Shown here: positions 18,870 through 28,872 of the stretch, piece by piece
Position numbering within the stretch: the stretch's first letter is position 1
Layout: each line of letters opens with the position of its first letter
Source of the DNA: Verrucomicrobiota bacterium
GTDB taxonomy: Bacteria > Verrucomicrobiota > Lentisphaeria > JABSQK01 > JAJFLO01
Direction: 5' to 3'
Assembly (NCBI GenBank): GCA_021772615.1
Contig: JAJFLQ010000159.1
Location: 1 to 64,000, forward strand
Length of the DNA: 64,000 bases
Made by a program: the position numbers and the translations under genes
The notes under the pieces: model-generated
The model's input: only the letters and a program-made list of their open reading frames with translations
What the model was told of the DNA's origin: nothing
Database searches by the model: none

Positions 18870-19008
18870 AATCTGTTTTTAACCTGATCCTGGTCGCTCC
18901 ACGCGACCCTTTGTTGATATCGATCGATTTCACGCCCGATCCGTAACGGCACGGTAAGGAATTAGGGCGCACAGGATCCCTCTTTGAAAGTGCCCCCGTG
19001 GATCGCTT

Positions 19009-19037
19009 TTATTAAAAAAATACAGACAAGATGTCAA
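19009..19037 (-). promoter_or_regulatory. Sigma-70-type promoter for the tylF-led operon
   Basis: On the minus strand a perfect -35 TTGACA (19037-19032) is followed after 17 bases by TAATAA (19014-19009) inside a T/A-rich tract. It lies about 140 bases upstream of the tylF GTG. The -10 matches the consensus only partly. Confidence 0.45.
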
Positions 19038-19283
19038 GAATACGAACCCTGATCGAATGATTCAATGTCGGCGTTGCCCTCGTAACATCGACTGCCGACA
19101 CGTCTGAACAACACCACGTATTTTCGTGAAATGTCACAAAAAGCAGTATTGAGATTTCGAGAATTATGACATTTAGAAGTCCTCAACACCACCATAACTG
19201 CAAAGCTAAAAATCATACAATGAACAACTTATGAGTATTTCAAAAAATTATGGCATGATCATTTCTAGAGGGGTTGACGCGAT

Positions 19284-19303
19284 CCGGCATCACAAAATGC
19301 CGG
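19284..19303 (+). promoter_or_regulatory. Leader hairpin ahead of the giant secreted protein gene
   Basis: CCGGCAT and ATGCCGG form a perfect 7-bp stem with a six-base loop; flanking GATC/GATC bases could extend it with a bulge. It sits about 50 bases upstream of the ATG at 19352, so it would be in the 5' leader if transcription begins further upstream. No U-run follows, so it is not a terminator. Confidence 0.35.
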
Positions 19304-19351
19304 CTGGATCGTCGGTCAGGTACAAAAACCCCTAACAACAAAGGTCAGTCT

Positions 19352-22300
19352 ATGAAAGGTAAACACACAACCCTCACCCACATCTTCGTCATCCTCTTCT
19401 TTGCGACGCTGTCGTTTCGTGCGACGGCCGTGGAGGACCCAACCCTGAATATTCTCATGTTCGTGGCATTCGAGGAAGCGTATTATTCCGAGTACGTCGT
19501 GATGTATCGCGCCCTGGAGGCGGCAGGTTACAACGTCGACGTGCGCAGTTCGGACAACGGGACCGCAACAACGTACATGGTGCCGGCGGACACCGACATC
19601 GTCGAAACCGCAATCTCGTTGCCCGGCGGCAGCTACGGCGATTTCACGCAGCAGTTTCAGGATCTATTCGGCGCGGTGTGGGATCCGGCGTGGGACAGCA
19701 ATCCGGGGACGATTCCGGTAAGCGGCCGGATCCAGGACGTTGTCGATATGTCGGGCTACGACGCGCTGGTCGTGGTTGGCGGCACCGGCGCGATCGCATA
19801 CCAGGTTGACGGGACCTATGCCGATCAGGGTGCGGTGCCGGCACTTGACGTGCAAGCCGCTGCGGAGCGTCTCAATGCCCTCGCATTGGATGCCCTGGCC
19901 AACGGCAAGCCGGTGCTGGGACAGTGTCACGGCGCCAGTGTCCCCCTGTTCTGGCGCGTGCCCGGCACGTCGGGACCAGCCGAAGAAACGATTGGCTACA
20001 GCATACTGAAAGGCGGCGTAGCCACGGGCTTTCCGGAAGCCATGACACCGGTAAATATGACGGCGCTGGATGTCGTTCATCGTGCCAACGACCGCGTTAC
20101 GGTCACAAGCCCGCACAGCTCGTTCGATGACGGCGGCAACGGCGAATTCAAGATCATCACGACCCGTGACTGGTATCCGCAAACCGTAGCGCACGCCGCA
20201 CAGACATTGTTGAATATCGTCGAATCATACCCGTCGCAACAGACCATGCAGGAAACGGTATCCACGCTGATTATTCACGGCGGGGCCGTGGATGTTGCGG
20301 ATTGTTCCGCCGGCAACCGCGGAAACGATATACCCTGCAACTACGGCATCGGCGCCGACACCCCGGCAGACTTCACAGATGTCGAAAATGTCCTGACTGC
20401 AGATTCCCCCGATGACGATTATGCCATAACGGTCACATCTCTGAATATTTCCGGCGGCGGACTGCCATACGACCCCAATGACGCCGCTTCGATCTCGCTG
20501 TACCTGTCGCAATTCGACACGGTCGTGTATTTCAAACACTGGTCCACGGACATGACGAACGCGTTGCAGAACGCATTGGTGAGCTTTGCCGACAACGGCG
20601 GCGGCGTATTGGCAATGCACCACGCGGCATACAACGATATCGACGGCGCGCTGAACAAGGATATCCTGGTTGACCAACTGATGGGCGTCGAGTCTGCGAT
20701 GAACACATGGTCGGGCAGCCTTCAGAACTTCACCCTCTTTGCCACCAACCACGGTCATTTCGTCTCGACCTACGGCGTGTCGTTCGACGACGCGCTGCCG
20801 ACGCCCGGAAGCTGGGCCGGCAATCTTCCTCCTTCCGGGGCGAGCATGAGCTTCTCGACTTATCCGACACTTTCGATCTACGATGAGATCTATAACAATC
20901 TCGCGTTTGCACCGGGACAGTTCTTCGGCAACGGCGTCAATGCAATCACGCCGATTTTCTCCAACGATTCTGCCTCGGCCGGCCAGGTGCATACGGCCGG
21001 ATTCGTCAAGCGTTTCGATCCGTCTGCGGACGGTAGCGTGGGTGGCGTAGCGTACTTCGCCGCGGGCGAACGCAAAGAGAGCGTCACGATCGCTCATCCT
21101 TACGGACAGGTGATACGCAATGCGATCGTATGGCTGGCCAACATTCCGGCGCCGCTCGTACCGCCTGTGGTTCCGGAGAATCCAACGACACAACATACCG
21201 GCGACGAATTCGACAACAGTGCCACGCTGTCGGAATGGCAGCGGAATTTTCAGACAGAGAATTGGGGTCAGGATCAGTTGGAACTGCTCGATATTGACGT
21301 GACCAACACCGGCGCATTGACGATGATGCCATACAGCGTCGTAACCTGGGAAGATCGTCTCGGCCCGATCGTCTACAAGTCTGTCGCCGGCGATTTCGTT
21401 GTCACCACCAGCGTCACGGTGACCAACCGCACCGGCGATGGTGCGCCGACAACAGACTACTCACTGGCAGGACCGATGGTGCGTTGGCCGCAAGCAGAGG
21501 GGTACGATGCCCAATCTGATTTTGCGTCAGGTCAGCAAACGCTGTTTCGGCTGGGCCTGGGCCGCACCACATCGGCATACTATTTGTCATCCAACGTCAC
21601 GACGAACAGTGTGTCGACGCCGAACTCAACGTTTGTCGGTGTTGATTCAGCCGAAATCCGATTGGCCCGCATCGGCGACGTATTGATTTCCCTGTACCGG
21701 CTTCCCGAAGGCGACTGGCAGGTGTGGGACGCGTACAGTTGGTCGGGCATGCCGAATGAGCTTCAGGTCGGGCTGGCTGCACAGACGGATTGGGCGGCAG
21801 CGACCGCTCAGGCGGACTTCGACCACAATAACACCGTAACCGTCGGCAACCCCGATCTGCTCGCACAGTTCGATTTCGTCCGTTTCGACGATCCGGTCGT
21901 TCCCGATTACCTGATCGGGACGGACCTCGCAGCCGCAGCCGATGTGGATCTCCTGAGCTTCCTGGGATACGCCGGCGAGCCCGCAGTGGTCGAACCGCCG
22001 GCGCTCCCGGAGGACGTTGATCCGCTGTACGCGTTGACCGATGAATTCGACGACAACACCACCGTATCGAACTGGTCGCGGCTGTACGAAACCGAGAACT
22101 GGAACGCGGATCCGCTGCTTGAATATGATGTCGACACCAGCGAGGCGGGAGCGCTCACCATGGTCCCGTCTGCAAGTTCGTGGTGGGAAGACCGCATCGG
22201 CGCGCTGCGCTATCGCGAGGTGACGGGCGATTTCATCGTGAGCACAAATGTACGCGTGTCCGATCCATCAGGCGTCGGCGTTCCATCGTCGTTTTACTCG

Positions 22301-25300
22301 CTGGCGGGGTTAATGGCACGGGTACCGCAGGCCCCCGGTTACGATGCCCAGACGGACTTTGCAAACGGCCAGCAGAACTACTACGATGTGCTCCTGGGAT
22401 TCACGACAACGGGTCCGCAGCTACTGGTGAACCTTACCCAGGCCAGTAACTCCGGCAATCCTGCATCGGACGTGATCGACTACGAAATCGAGATCCGGCT
22501 GGCCAGGGTTGGCGATGTGTTGATCACTTTGTTTCGCGAACCCGGCAGCGCCTGGCAGGTTCTCGAAGCAGTGAGTTGGCCGGAGCTTGCGCCGACGCTG
22601 CAAGTCGGCATGGCCGCCTTCAGCGACTGGGCCGGCGCCAACAGCGTCTCAGTCGGAGATCATAACAATACCGCAGTGGCGGGGAATGAAGACCTGTCGG
22701 CTGCGTTCGACTATATGCGCTTCCAGACACCGGTCGTGCCCGCGCCCCTTGCGGGTCTGGACCTGACGACAGTGCCGAGCACGGATCTTCTGAGCTTCCT
22801 CGGCTTCGATAGCACTCCCGGCATTGTGTACCTCGACGTAACACCGCCGACAACGCCGACGAATCTGATCGCTTCGAACACGACAGAGATCAGCACTGAT
22901 CTGACGTGGGATGCAGTGATGGATGCGACTACACCGCCGGTGACGTATACGTTATATCGCGACGGCGTTCCGGTTCAGGGCGGATTGGAATCGGCGTCTG
23001 CCACGGTTGTCGACCTGGAGTCGGCGACCACGTATTCGTTCAGCGTATCCGCCGCGGATGCGGTCGGCAACACCTCGGTACAGAGCGACCCCATCGATGT
23101 GCACACAGCCTCGCCGGAGATGGAGGACCCGCTGCGTGAACTGGATGACGAATTCGACAATGCCGCGACATTGGCCAACTGGCAGCGGCTCTATCAGCAC
23201 GAAAACTGGCATGCAGATCCGCTTACCGGTCTCGATATTGACACTGACGATACCAGTGCCCTGACGATGATTCCGTCAGCCAGCTCGTGGTGGTACGATC
23301 GCATCGGCGCGTTATGCTACAAGGAGGTTTCCGGCGACTTCGTGATCAGCACCAACATACGAGTAACCGATGCTTCCGGAACGGGAGCGCCGGCGTCGCT
23401 GTATTCACTGGCCGGTTTAATGGCACGGGTTCCCCAGGCGCCCGGCTACGACGCACAGCTGGATTTCGCCATCGGGCAACAGAACTACTACGACTTCCTG
23501 CTCGGCTTCACCACCAGCGGCCCGGAGATGTTGTATAACCACACGCAAGCCGGCGTCTCCGAAAATCCCGCGTTTCCCGTCGGCGGCTATGAAGTAGAGA
23601 TTCGCCTGGCCCGACTCGGCGACGTCGTGATTTCCCTGTATCGCGAGCCCGGCGGCGCATGGCAGGTCAATGAGGCCGTTACCCATCCGGGGCTGGCCGA
23701 TACATTACAGGTCGGTATCGTCGCGTTCAGTGATTGGTACGGCGCCGACAGCGTTTCCGAGTTCGACCACAACAACACGGCGGTTGCTGCAAACGAAGAC
23801 CTGCGTGCGCAATTCGACTACATTCGGTTCCGCACCCCCGTGATTCCACCAGAGCTTGCAGGTCAGGACCTTACGGTTGTCGAAGACGCAACGTTGCTGG
23901 GTTTCCTCGGCTTCGACAGCGAGGCGGCCGAGGTCGCCGCTGCACCCCTGCCGTGGTCGGATCCCGCCACCTGGGGCGGCGCCGTGCCGATCGCCGGAGA
24001 AACGGTGACGATCCCGGCCGACACGACGATCGTTCTGGATCAGTCGACGCCGGACCTTGGCGGACTGACTGTGATGGGTACACTGGTATTCGACAACCAG
24101 GACCTGGAACTGACCGCGGATTGGATCGTGGTCTCCGGCGCCCTTCACATCGGCAGCGAGGCGGAGCCCTTCCAGCACCAGGCGACCATAACACTGACCG
24201 GCGATGATCCTGCGGAAAGCATCATGGGTATGGGCACCCGCGGAATCATGGTGATGGGCGGCGTTCTCGAGCTTCACGGACAGTCGCCGACACCGGTATG
24301 GACAAAAATCAATCAGCATGCCGAAGCGGGCGACGACTTTCTCTACACCGCCGAACCCGTGGACTGGGCCGTAAACGATGAGATCGTTCTGGCGCCCACC
24401 GATTTCTATGGCGTCGCGGAGACGGAGCGCTACCAGATCGCCACGGCTGTAAACGCAGACGGCTTTTTTCTCGACAGCCCGGTTGCCGGTTTTCGCTGGG
24501 GACTGATGCAGTACGCAACCGACCTGGGCATGAGCCTTACACCGGATGGCTCGGTGATTCCGCCGGCGCCGCTCGAAGACGGCGACACGCCCCTCGAACT
24601 GGACGAGCGCGCCGAGGTCGGCAACCTTACGCGGAACATTGTCATCCAGGGCGCCGACGATGCCTTGTGGCAGAATGATGACTTCGGCGCACACGTCATG
24701 ATCATGATGCTGACTTCGCAGGCTCACATTGACGGCGTCGAGTTTCGACGAGTCGGCCAGGCCGGACGACTGGGCCGCTACCCGTTCCACTGGCACCGGT
24801 TGAGCTACAACGACGCCGGCTATGAACTCGGCGATGCGGAGGGGCACTATATCCGCAACAGCAGCATCCACGACACGCGCAACCGCGCCATCGTGATCCA
24901 TGGCACAAACGGCGTGACGGTGCAGAATAATGTCTGCTACGACATTCTCGGCCACGGTATCTTCTTCGAAGACGCGGTAGAGCGTCGCAATACGGTCGAA
25001 AACAATCTGGTATTGCGGGTACGGTTTCCGCAGCAGGTAAACGCGCTGAAGCTGCATGAGATCTCCGTACAGGCAGGTCATACCACCGGGTCAAGCGGCA
25101 TCTGGGTGAGCAACCCCGACAACACCGTACGCAACAACACGATGGCGGACGCCGAAGGGTTCGGCATGTGGATGGCCTTTCCCGCGGCGCCCGTCGGCGT
25201 CAGCGCCAATGTGCCGCTATTGCCGTTCCGCCTGCCCTTTGGTGATTTCGACGGCAACACGATGCATTCGAATCAACGTCGCGGCGTGATGTTGGACGAG

Positions 25301-26587
25301 TCCGAAATGGATAACGACGGAAACGTGGTCGCCCTTCAGTACGCCTCGACCACCGACGGTGAAGACCTTGCATGGCCTTACGACAATCTCCAGCGATTCA
25401 CCATCAACGGGTGGACGCTGTGGAAAAACGGCGGCGGAAATTTCTGGAACCGCGTCGTCTGGCCGACCTATGAGGAATTCGTATCCGCCGATGGTGAAGG
25501 CAAGTTTTTCTCTGGTTCGGGTTCCTCGGGATTGATCACCCGTTCTCTGATCATCGGCCACAGCCTGAACAATCTCACGCCGCTGCCGAACCCTGTTATG
25601 GGTCCGCCGGTAGCGCTTGCGACCTATCACAGCGCGTTCGACATGCGTGAAAACGTCATAATAAACTTCCCGTTTGTAGACAACCAGACCAGCGGCGCCT
25701 TTGCAACCGACGATTATTACATTAGGCCGGTCGAGAAAGGACAGATTCGCAACCCCAATAACCTGTTGATCAATTCCCATCCCGGCTATCGCAGCGATGC
25801 CGCTGTGGATGAAGACATTGCCTTCAACTTCGCCCAGGGATTCGATTACTACGTCTTCGCGGGCGCGCTATGGGATCCGCACGGTACCTGGGGCGCACCC
25901 GGAAACTGGAGCGTGTACGACATGCCGTTCCTTACGCACAATGCAAACTGCGTGACGATCGAACCCGCGAGTCAGGATGTGACCAGCTGCGACGGGGAGT
26001 ATTACGGCGTCAACCATTTTGTATTGGATCAGGGCAATCTGCCCTGGGACGACCTGATGGCGATACACGTAACCCGACTCGACGAGAATGCGCCGGACAT
26101 GGTGGTCGGCGAATGGCATGTAGACGGCGCCCAGCCGGGCTGGCAACTGGCGCATATGCGGCACTTTGCGGCGCGCCAGGACGGTATTTACCTGCTGGAT
26201 TTTCCGGAATCTGCCGTTCCTTCCGATGTCTCGGTGGACATCAGCAACATGCACGATGGTTCCGACACCTTCGTGCTGGGTATCCGCTTCTCTGGAAGCG
26301 AGCCGGCGCAGGTGTACAGTACGACCTATACATACCCGGGTTATTTCAACGACGACGCGGCCAACGCACCAACGTGGGCGTCGAAGCACGACTACGCCGC
26401 AGTCATGGACCGTCAGGCGGTGCAGAATTCCATCGGCGAGACGTATTGGCAGGATATTGTAAACGACATCGTTTGGATCAAGGTCACGCCCGCTGACCTG
26501 GTACAATTCGAGCCGCCTCCGGAGGGCGAGGGCGCGGAATTTTCAAACGCCGTGTTGTATAACGAATTTCACCTGCGAATCTGGTAG
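19352..26587 (+). CDS. Giant secreted mosaic protein: DJ-1/PfpI, ThuA, 3 lectin-like repeats, FN3, G8, beta-helix
   Basis: 2411 residues from the ATG at 19352 (AAAGG upstream); an in-frame earlier start at 19274 would break the signal peptide. Residues 1-27 are a signal peptide (hydrophobic IFVILFFATLSF, then AxA). Residues ~30-310 resemble DJ-1/PfpI class I amidotransferases with the elbow 'GQCHGA' (Cys192). Residues ~304-600 resemble ThuA, with 'GGGVLAMHHAAYND'. Then come concanavalin/DUF1349-like repeats at ~610-880, ~890-1160 and ~1255-1525, each opening D-EFD-N/D and sharing 'EIRLARxGDV'; a FN3 domain at ~1165-1250 splits the second and third. Residues ~1530-1650 are a G8 domain ('WSDPATWGG', tandem beta pairs) followed by a right-handed parallel beta-helix to ~2120, the arrangement of CEMIP/TMEM2-type hyaluronan-binding proteins. 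Likely extracellular or periplasmic and glycan-directed; catalytic activity is unproven. No sorting tail is seen. Confidence 0.75.
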   Translation: MKGKHTTLTHIFVILFFATLSFRATAVEDPTLNILMFVAFEEAYYSEYVVMYRALEAAGYNVDVRSSDNGTATTYMVPADTDIVETAISLPGGSYGDFTQQFQDLFGAVWDPAWDSNPGTIPVSGRIQDVVDMSGYDALVVVGGTGAIAYQVDGTYADQGAVPALDVQAAAERLNALALDALANGKPVLGQCHGASVPLFWRVPGTSGPAEETIGYSILKGGVATGFPEAMTPVNMTALDVVHRANDRVTVTSPHSSFDDGGNGEFKIITTRDWYPQTVAHAAQTLLNIVESYPSQQTMQETVSTLIIHGGAVDVADCSAGNRGNDIPCNYGIGADTPADFTDVENVLTADSPDDDYAITVTSLNISGGGLPYDPNDAASISLYLSQFDTVVYFKHWSTDMTNALQNALVSFADNGGGVLAMHHAAYNDIDGALNKDILVDQLMGVESAMNTWSGSLQNFTLFATNHGHFVSTYGVSFDDALPTPGSWAGNLPPSGASMSFSTYPTLSIYDEIYNNLAFAPGQFFGNGVNAITPIFSNDSASAGQVHTAGFVKRFDPSADGSVGGVAYFAAGERKESVTIAHPYGQVIRNAIVWLANIPAPLVPPVVPENPTTQHTGDEFDNSATLSEWQRNFQTENWGQDQLELLDIDVTNTGALTMMPYSVVTWEDRLGPIVYKSVAGDFVVTTSVTVTNRTGDGAPTTDYSLAGPMVRWPQAEGYDAQSDFASGQQTLFRLGLGRTTSAYYLSSNVTTNSVSTPNSTFVGVDSAEIRLARIGDVLISLYRLPEGDWQVWDAYSWSGMPNELQVGLAAQTDWAAATAQADFDHNNTVTVGNPDLLAQFDFVRFDDPVVPDYLIGTDLAAAADVDLLSFLGYAGEPAVVEPPALPEDVDPLYALTDEFDDNTTVSNWSRLYETENWNADPLLEYDVDTSEAGALTMVPSASSWWEDRIGALRYREVTGDFIVSTNVRVSDPSGVGVPSSFYSLAGLMARVPQAPGYDAQTDFANGQQNYYDVLLGFTTTGPQLLVNLTQASNSGNPASDVIDYEIEIRLARVGDVLITLFREPGSAWQVLEAVSWPELAPTLQVGMAAFSDWAGANSVSVGDHNNTAVAGNEDLSAAFDYMRFQTPVVPAPLAGLDLTTVPSTDLLSFLGFDSTPGIVYLDVTPPTTPTNLIASNTTEISTDLTWDAVMDATTPPVTYTLYRDGVPVQGGLESASATVVDLESATTYSFSVSAADAVGNTSVQSDPIDVHTASPEMEDPLRELDDEFDNAATLANWQRLYQHENWHADPLTGLDIDTDDTSALTMIPSASSWWYDRIGALCYKEVSGDFVISTNIRVTDASGTGAPASLYSLAGLMARVPQAPGYDAQLDFAIGQQNYYDFLLGFTTSGPEMLYNHTQAGVSENPAFPVGGYEVEIRLARLGDVVISLYREPGGAWQVNEAVTHPGLADTLQVGIVAFSDWYGADSVSEFDHNNTAVAANEDLRAQFDYIRFRTPVIPPELAGQDLTVVEDATLLGFLGFDSEAAEVAAAPLPWSDPATWGGAVPIAGETVTIPADTTIVLDQSTPDLGGLTVMGTLVFDNQDLELTADWIVVSGALHIGSEAEPFQHQATITLTGDDPAESIMGMGTRGIMVMGGVLELHGQSPTPVWTKINQHAEAGDDFLYTAEPVDWAVNDEIVLAPTDFYGVAETERYQIATAVNADGFFLDSPVAGFRWGLMQYATDLGMSLTPDGSVIPPAPLEDGDTPLELDERAEVGNLTRNIVIQGADDALWQNDDFGAHVMIMMLTSQAHIDGVEFRRVGQAGRLGRYPFHWHRLSYNDAGYELGDAEGHYIRNSSIHDTRNRAIVIHGTNGVTVQNNVCYDILGHGIFFEDAVERRNTVENNLVLRVRFPQQVNALKLHEISVQAGHTTGSSGIWVSNPDNTVRNNTMADAEGFGMWMAFPAAPVGVSANVPLLPFRLPFGDFDGNTMHSNQRRGVMLDESEMDNDGNVVALQYASTTDGEDLAWPYDNLQRFTINGWTLWKNGGGNFWNRVVWPTYEEFVSADGEGKFFSGSGSSGLITRSLIIGHSLNNLTPLPNPVMGPPVALATYHSAFDMRENVIINFPFVDNQTSGAFATDDYYIRPVEKGQIRNPNNLLINSHPGYRSDAAVDEDIAFNFAQGFDYYVFAGALWDPHGTWGAPGNWSVYDMPFLTHNANCVTIEPASQDVTSCDGEYYGVNHFVLDQGNLPWDDLMAIHVTRLDENAPDMVVGEWHVDGAQPGWQLAHMRHFAARQDGIYLLDFPESAVPSDVSVDISNMHDGSDTFVLGIRFSGSEPAQVYSTTYTYPGYFNDDAANAPTWASKHDYAAVMDRQAVQNSIGETYWQDIVNDIVWIKVTPADLVQFEPPPEGEGAEFSNAVLYNEFHLRIW
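21190..23935 (+). repeat. Three in-gene repeats of a ~265-residue lectin-like module
   Basis: Copies at about 21190-21985, 22019-22826 and 23122-23930 share the openings GDEFDNSATL, TDEFDDNTTV and DDEFDNAATL, a middle 'QAPGYDAQ' (QAEGYDAQ in copy 1), and an ending 'LLSFLGY/LGFD' before the next linker. Copies 2 and 3 are much closer to each other than to copy 1, suggesting a recent duplication. A FN3 domain lies between copies 2 and 3. Confidence 0.75.
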
Positions 26588-26596
26588 TTGCAGCAG

Positions 26597-26638
26597 CAAA
26601 TCGCTGTACACAGCACCGTGTGCAGCGATTTGTTTTAC
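26597..26638 (+). terminator. Hairpin terminator after the giant gene
   Basis: CAAATCGCTG (26597-26606) pairs perfectly with CAGCGATTTG (26623-26632); inner ACAC/GTGT bases can extend the stem. GTTTTACTG follows, giving a short T-run. It lies ten bases after the stop of the giant gene. Confidence 0.65.
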
Positions 26639-26875
26639 TGTGGGCGTTTGGTAATGAGGCTAAAGCTCTGTAAAGTTGAACGTCCATTTGGGGGCATCGG
26701 TTCGACGATGCGGTCGCCACGGCACGGAAGAAACAGGGCGTTCAAATAAACAGCATTACCGAACTCTGGGTCTCAATGTTACCCCCTCCAAAATCCTGTC
26801 GCGCTGCTGCAGGAGCAACAGTCACGGAAGCGAGAAGGCCGCGCATTGAGTAACGTATTTTTCGTACGGCATGTC

Positions 26876-27331
26876 ATGGTTCGCTGGCGCACATTTTTGT
26901 TGGTACCGCTTCTCACACTGACGTGGATTATCGGCTCGCGTCACACGGTAAACGGCATCGCGAACCTCGCCCGAAAACCGGACCCGTTCCGCAACCTGCC
27001 ACGATTCGAGGCGTTTCGCGATGATCTTCGTGGCGTTCGCGTGGCCGGATTTATATCCAACGCATCGCCGTTGGCGGATCGGAAACGCAATGTATTTTCC
27101 GCGGAGTACGTCCTGGCCCCTACGACAATGCAGCCGGAACTTCAACAATCGTACGATATACCCGTGACCGCCGAAAAGCTGCAGGCATACGATTATTGGT
27201 TGTGCGAGTGCGACGACGCTTTTCTGAATGCGATCCTGACGGAGATGCGTGCAAATGACAATGCGCGAGACATCGACTTCAGTATTGTCGAGAAGTATCA
27301 AGGCCTCACCCTTGTTCGGAAACGTGAATGA
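26876..27331 (+). CDS. Small membrane-anchored protein of unknown function
   Basis: 151 residues from the ATG at 26876; a TTG at 26846 would add ten and is preceded by a purine-rich GAGAAGG. One N-terminal hydrophobic segment (FLLVPLLTLTWIIG) anchors a ~120-residue domain with 'DLRGVRVAGFISNA' and 'YDYWLCECDD' that would face the periplasm. No family is recognised. Its TGA overlaps the ATG of the next gene (ATGA), so it is translationally coupled to the multi-TM protein and probably works with it. Confidence 0.65.
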   Translation: MVRWRTFLLVPLLTLTWIIGSRHTVNGIANLARKPDPFRNLPRFEAFRDDLRGVRVAGFISNASPLADRKRNVFSAEYVLAPTTMQPELQQSYDIPVTAEKLQAYDYWLCECDDAFLNAILTEMRANDNARDIDFSIVEKYQGLTLVRKRE

Positions 27332-28695
27332 CCGCTTTTGCTGCTATCATTCACACACTCGCCGTCGTAGCCATCGGATTTCTGGCCGCGCGGGTGCTGG
27401 TTCCACACGGGACCAGATTTCGCACGATCGAATGCCTCGCGTGGGCGCCGGGCCTGGGATTCGGAAGCCTGTCGGTCATCTGGTTTTTCGGAGCGATTGC
27501 GGGATTGGACGTCGTCCGCGTTGGGGTTATTACAGTTACGCTTATCCTGGTCGTCCTGTTGCGGCGTCGCGCCGGGCATGTTGCAGTAGCAGCACCGGCA
27601 TCCGCCAGCAACGTCACATTCCCATTGGTTTACGGTTGGGGCCTGGTCTTCTGCAGCCTGTGCATCCTGGTCTACGGCTTCGCTGCGTGGCTTGAGTGGC
27701 GGCCGTACGGGTTATGGGATGCGATATCGATCTGGAATGTCCGCGCCATCCAGCTATTCCGTATCGGCCCGACTCCCGAGACGCTCTTCCCCACGCTCGC
27801 GATCGGACATCCGGGGTACCCGCTGCTCGTCCCTGCAAGTATCGCAGCGATATTCGAGTTTCAGGGATTCGAACATCTGCTGACACCGCAGATCGCCAGT
27901 GCTACATATGTCTTCGGTGTTGGCGCGATGGTATTTGTTTCCGTATCGCGGCGACAGCCCGCATCCCTGGCCCTGGCGGCAACAGCCGTGCTCTGGAGCA
28001 CACCGGCCGTGGTGCAATACGGGTTCGGTCAGCTGGCGGACGTGGCGATATCGTATTACCTGCTCGGAGCGGCGACGGGTTGGATTGCGTTGATCGATAC
28101 ACGCGTACACAGCCGCGTCTCACCGCTGCTGGCGGGGTTTTTTGTCGGCTGCTTGCCGTGGACCAAGATCGAGGGCCGAATTCTTCTGGTCCTGCTGGTG
28201 TGCGCCGTAATGGCCGCGACAACAATCTCGCCTCGCCTGCGGGCAACGTGGCGCGAACGCACGCTTCCCATGTGTATCGGCGCCATACCGGGAATCGCAG
28301 CCGCGATATTGTTCGCCACGCTGTGGTGTCCAATTAGCGAGATCGGCATTTACCTGGATAGCAACCTGCTGGACCGCGTGTTCGATCCTGGACGATGGGC
28401 GACGTTGGCCAAGGCCGTCGGAAGACAGGTGAATCCGTTTGGCAACCGCGCCATGTGGGGGTGTTTGTGGTGTGGCCTCGCCGGAACAGGTATGCTTCTG
28501 TCCACAAAATCCGGAGAATCGTGGCGCATGGCGACAAGACTTCTGGGACTTGTTCTTGCGTGCGGCTACCTGGCGTACTTTCTGACCCTCATCATCTCAC
28601 CATACGATCTCGAGTGGCATATCAGTACCGCACTGGAACGATTGATTCTGCAGCTCACACCACTCACCATCGTCTGGATTTTCACCTCCAGATAA
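27328..28695 (+). CDS. Multi-spanning GT-C-like membrane protein
   Basis: 455 residues with about 11-12 hydrophobic segments from the first residues. The loop 'WLEWRPYGLWDAISIWNVRA' after the third or fourth segment is typical of a poorly characterised group of polytopic proteins found in exopolysaccharide and lipopolysaccharide loci and related to GT-C transferases; the Asp of GLWDA is the usual candidate for catalysis. Its start overlaps the stop of the preceding small anchored protein. It probably transfers a sugar from a polyprenyl-phosphate donor, but neither donor nor acceptor can be inferred. Confidence 0.6.
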   Translation: MTAFAAIIHTLAVVAIGFLAARVLVPHGTRFRTIECLAWAPGLGFGSLSVIWFFGAIAGLDVVRVGVITVTLILVVLLRRRAGHVAVAAPASASNVTFPLVYGWGLVFCSLCILVYGFAAWLEWRPYGLWDAISIWNVRAIQLFRIGPTPETLFPTLAIGHPGYPLLVPASIAAIFEFQGFEHLLTPQIASATYVFGVGAMVFVSVSRRQPASLALAATAVLWSTPAVVQYGFGQLADVAISYYLLGAATGWIALIDTRVHSRVSPLLAGFFVGCLPWTKIEGRILLVLLVCAVMAATTISPRLRATWRERTLPMCIGAIPGIAAAILFATLWCPISEIGIYLDSNLLDRVFDPGRWATLAKAVGRQVNPFGNRAMWGCLWCGLAGTGMLLSTKSGESWRMATRLLGLVLACGYLAYFLTLIISPYDLEWHISTALERLILQLTPLTIVWIFTSR

Positions 28696-28872
28696 TGCGT
28701 TTTCCACAGCGATGCAGCCGGGCATGGTGAGATTGGTATTCTTCGAAGATACATTATTGTAGAAAAATAATTGATTTCATACCCCCATTGGCAAGCCGCC
28801 GGACTGAACCCGATTCGTTCATACCGGCGCCGCACCGCCAGTAACGCGAAAAACTATTTATGCGGAGTCGGA

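Larger units (their letters stand above)
18870..19351. other. Divergent intergenic control region
   Basis: An AT-rich stretch between the minus-strand glycan operon and the plus-strand giant gene. It holds the promoter at 19009-19037 and the hairpin at 19284-19303. No small gene is convincing. Confidence 0.6.

Noticed and set aside
20225..21196. 323-codon minus-strand frame inside the giant mosaic gene
   Set aside because: Antisense shadow of a GC-skewed gene; no domain, and the plus strand has clear ThuA/DJ-1 motifs.
23705..25081. 458-codon minus-strand frame inside the giant mosaic gene
   Set aside because: Long, but Val/Arg/His-rich with no recognisable domain; the plus-strand G8 and beta-helix sequence explains the region.
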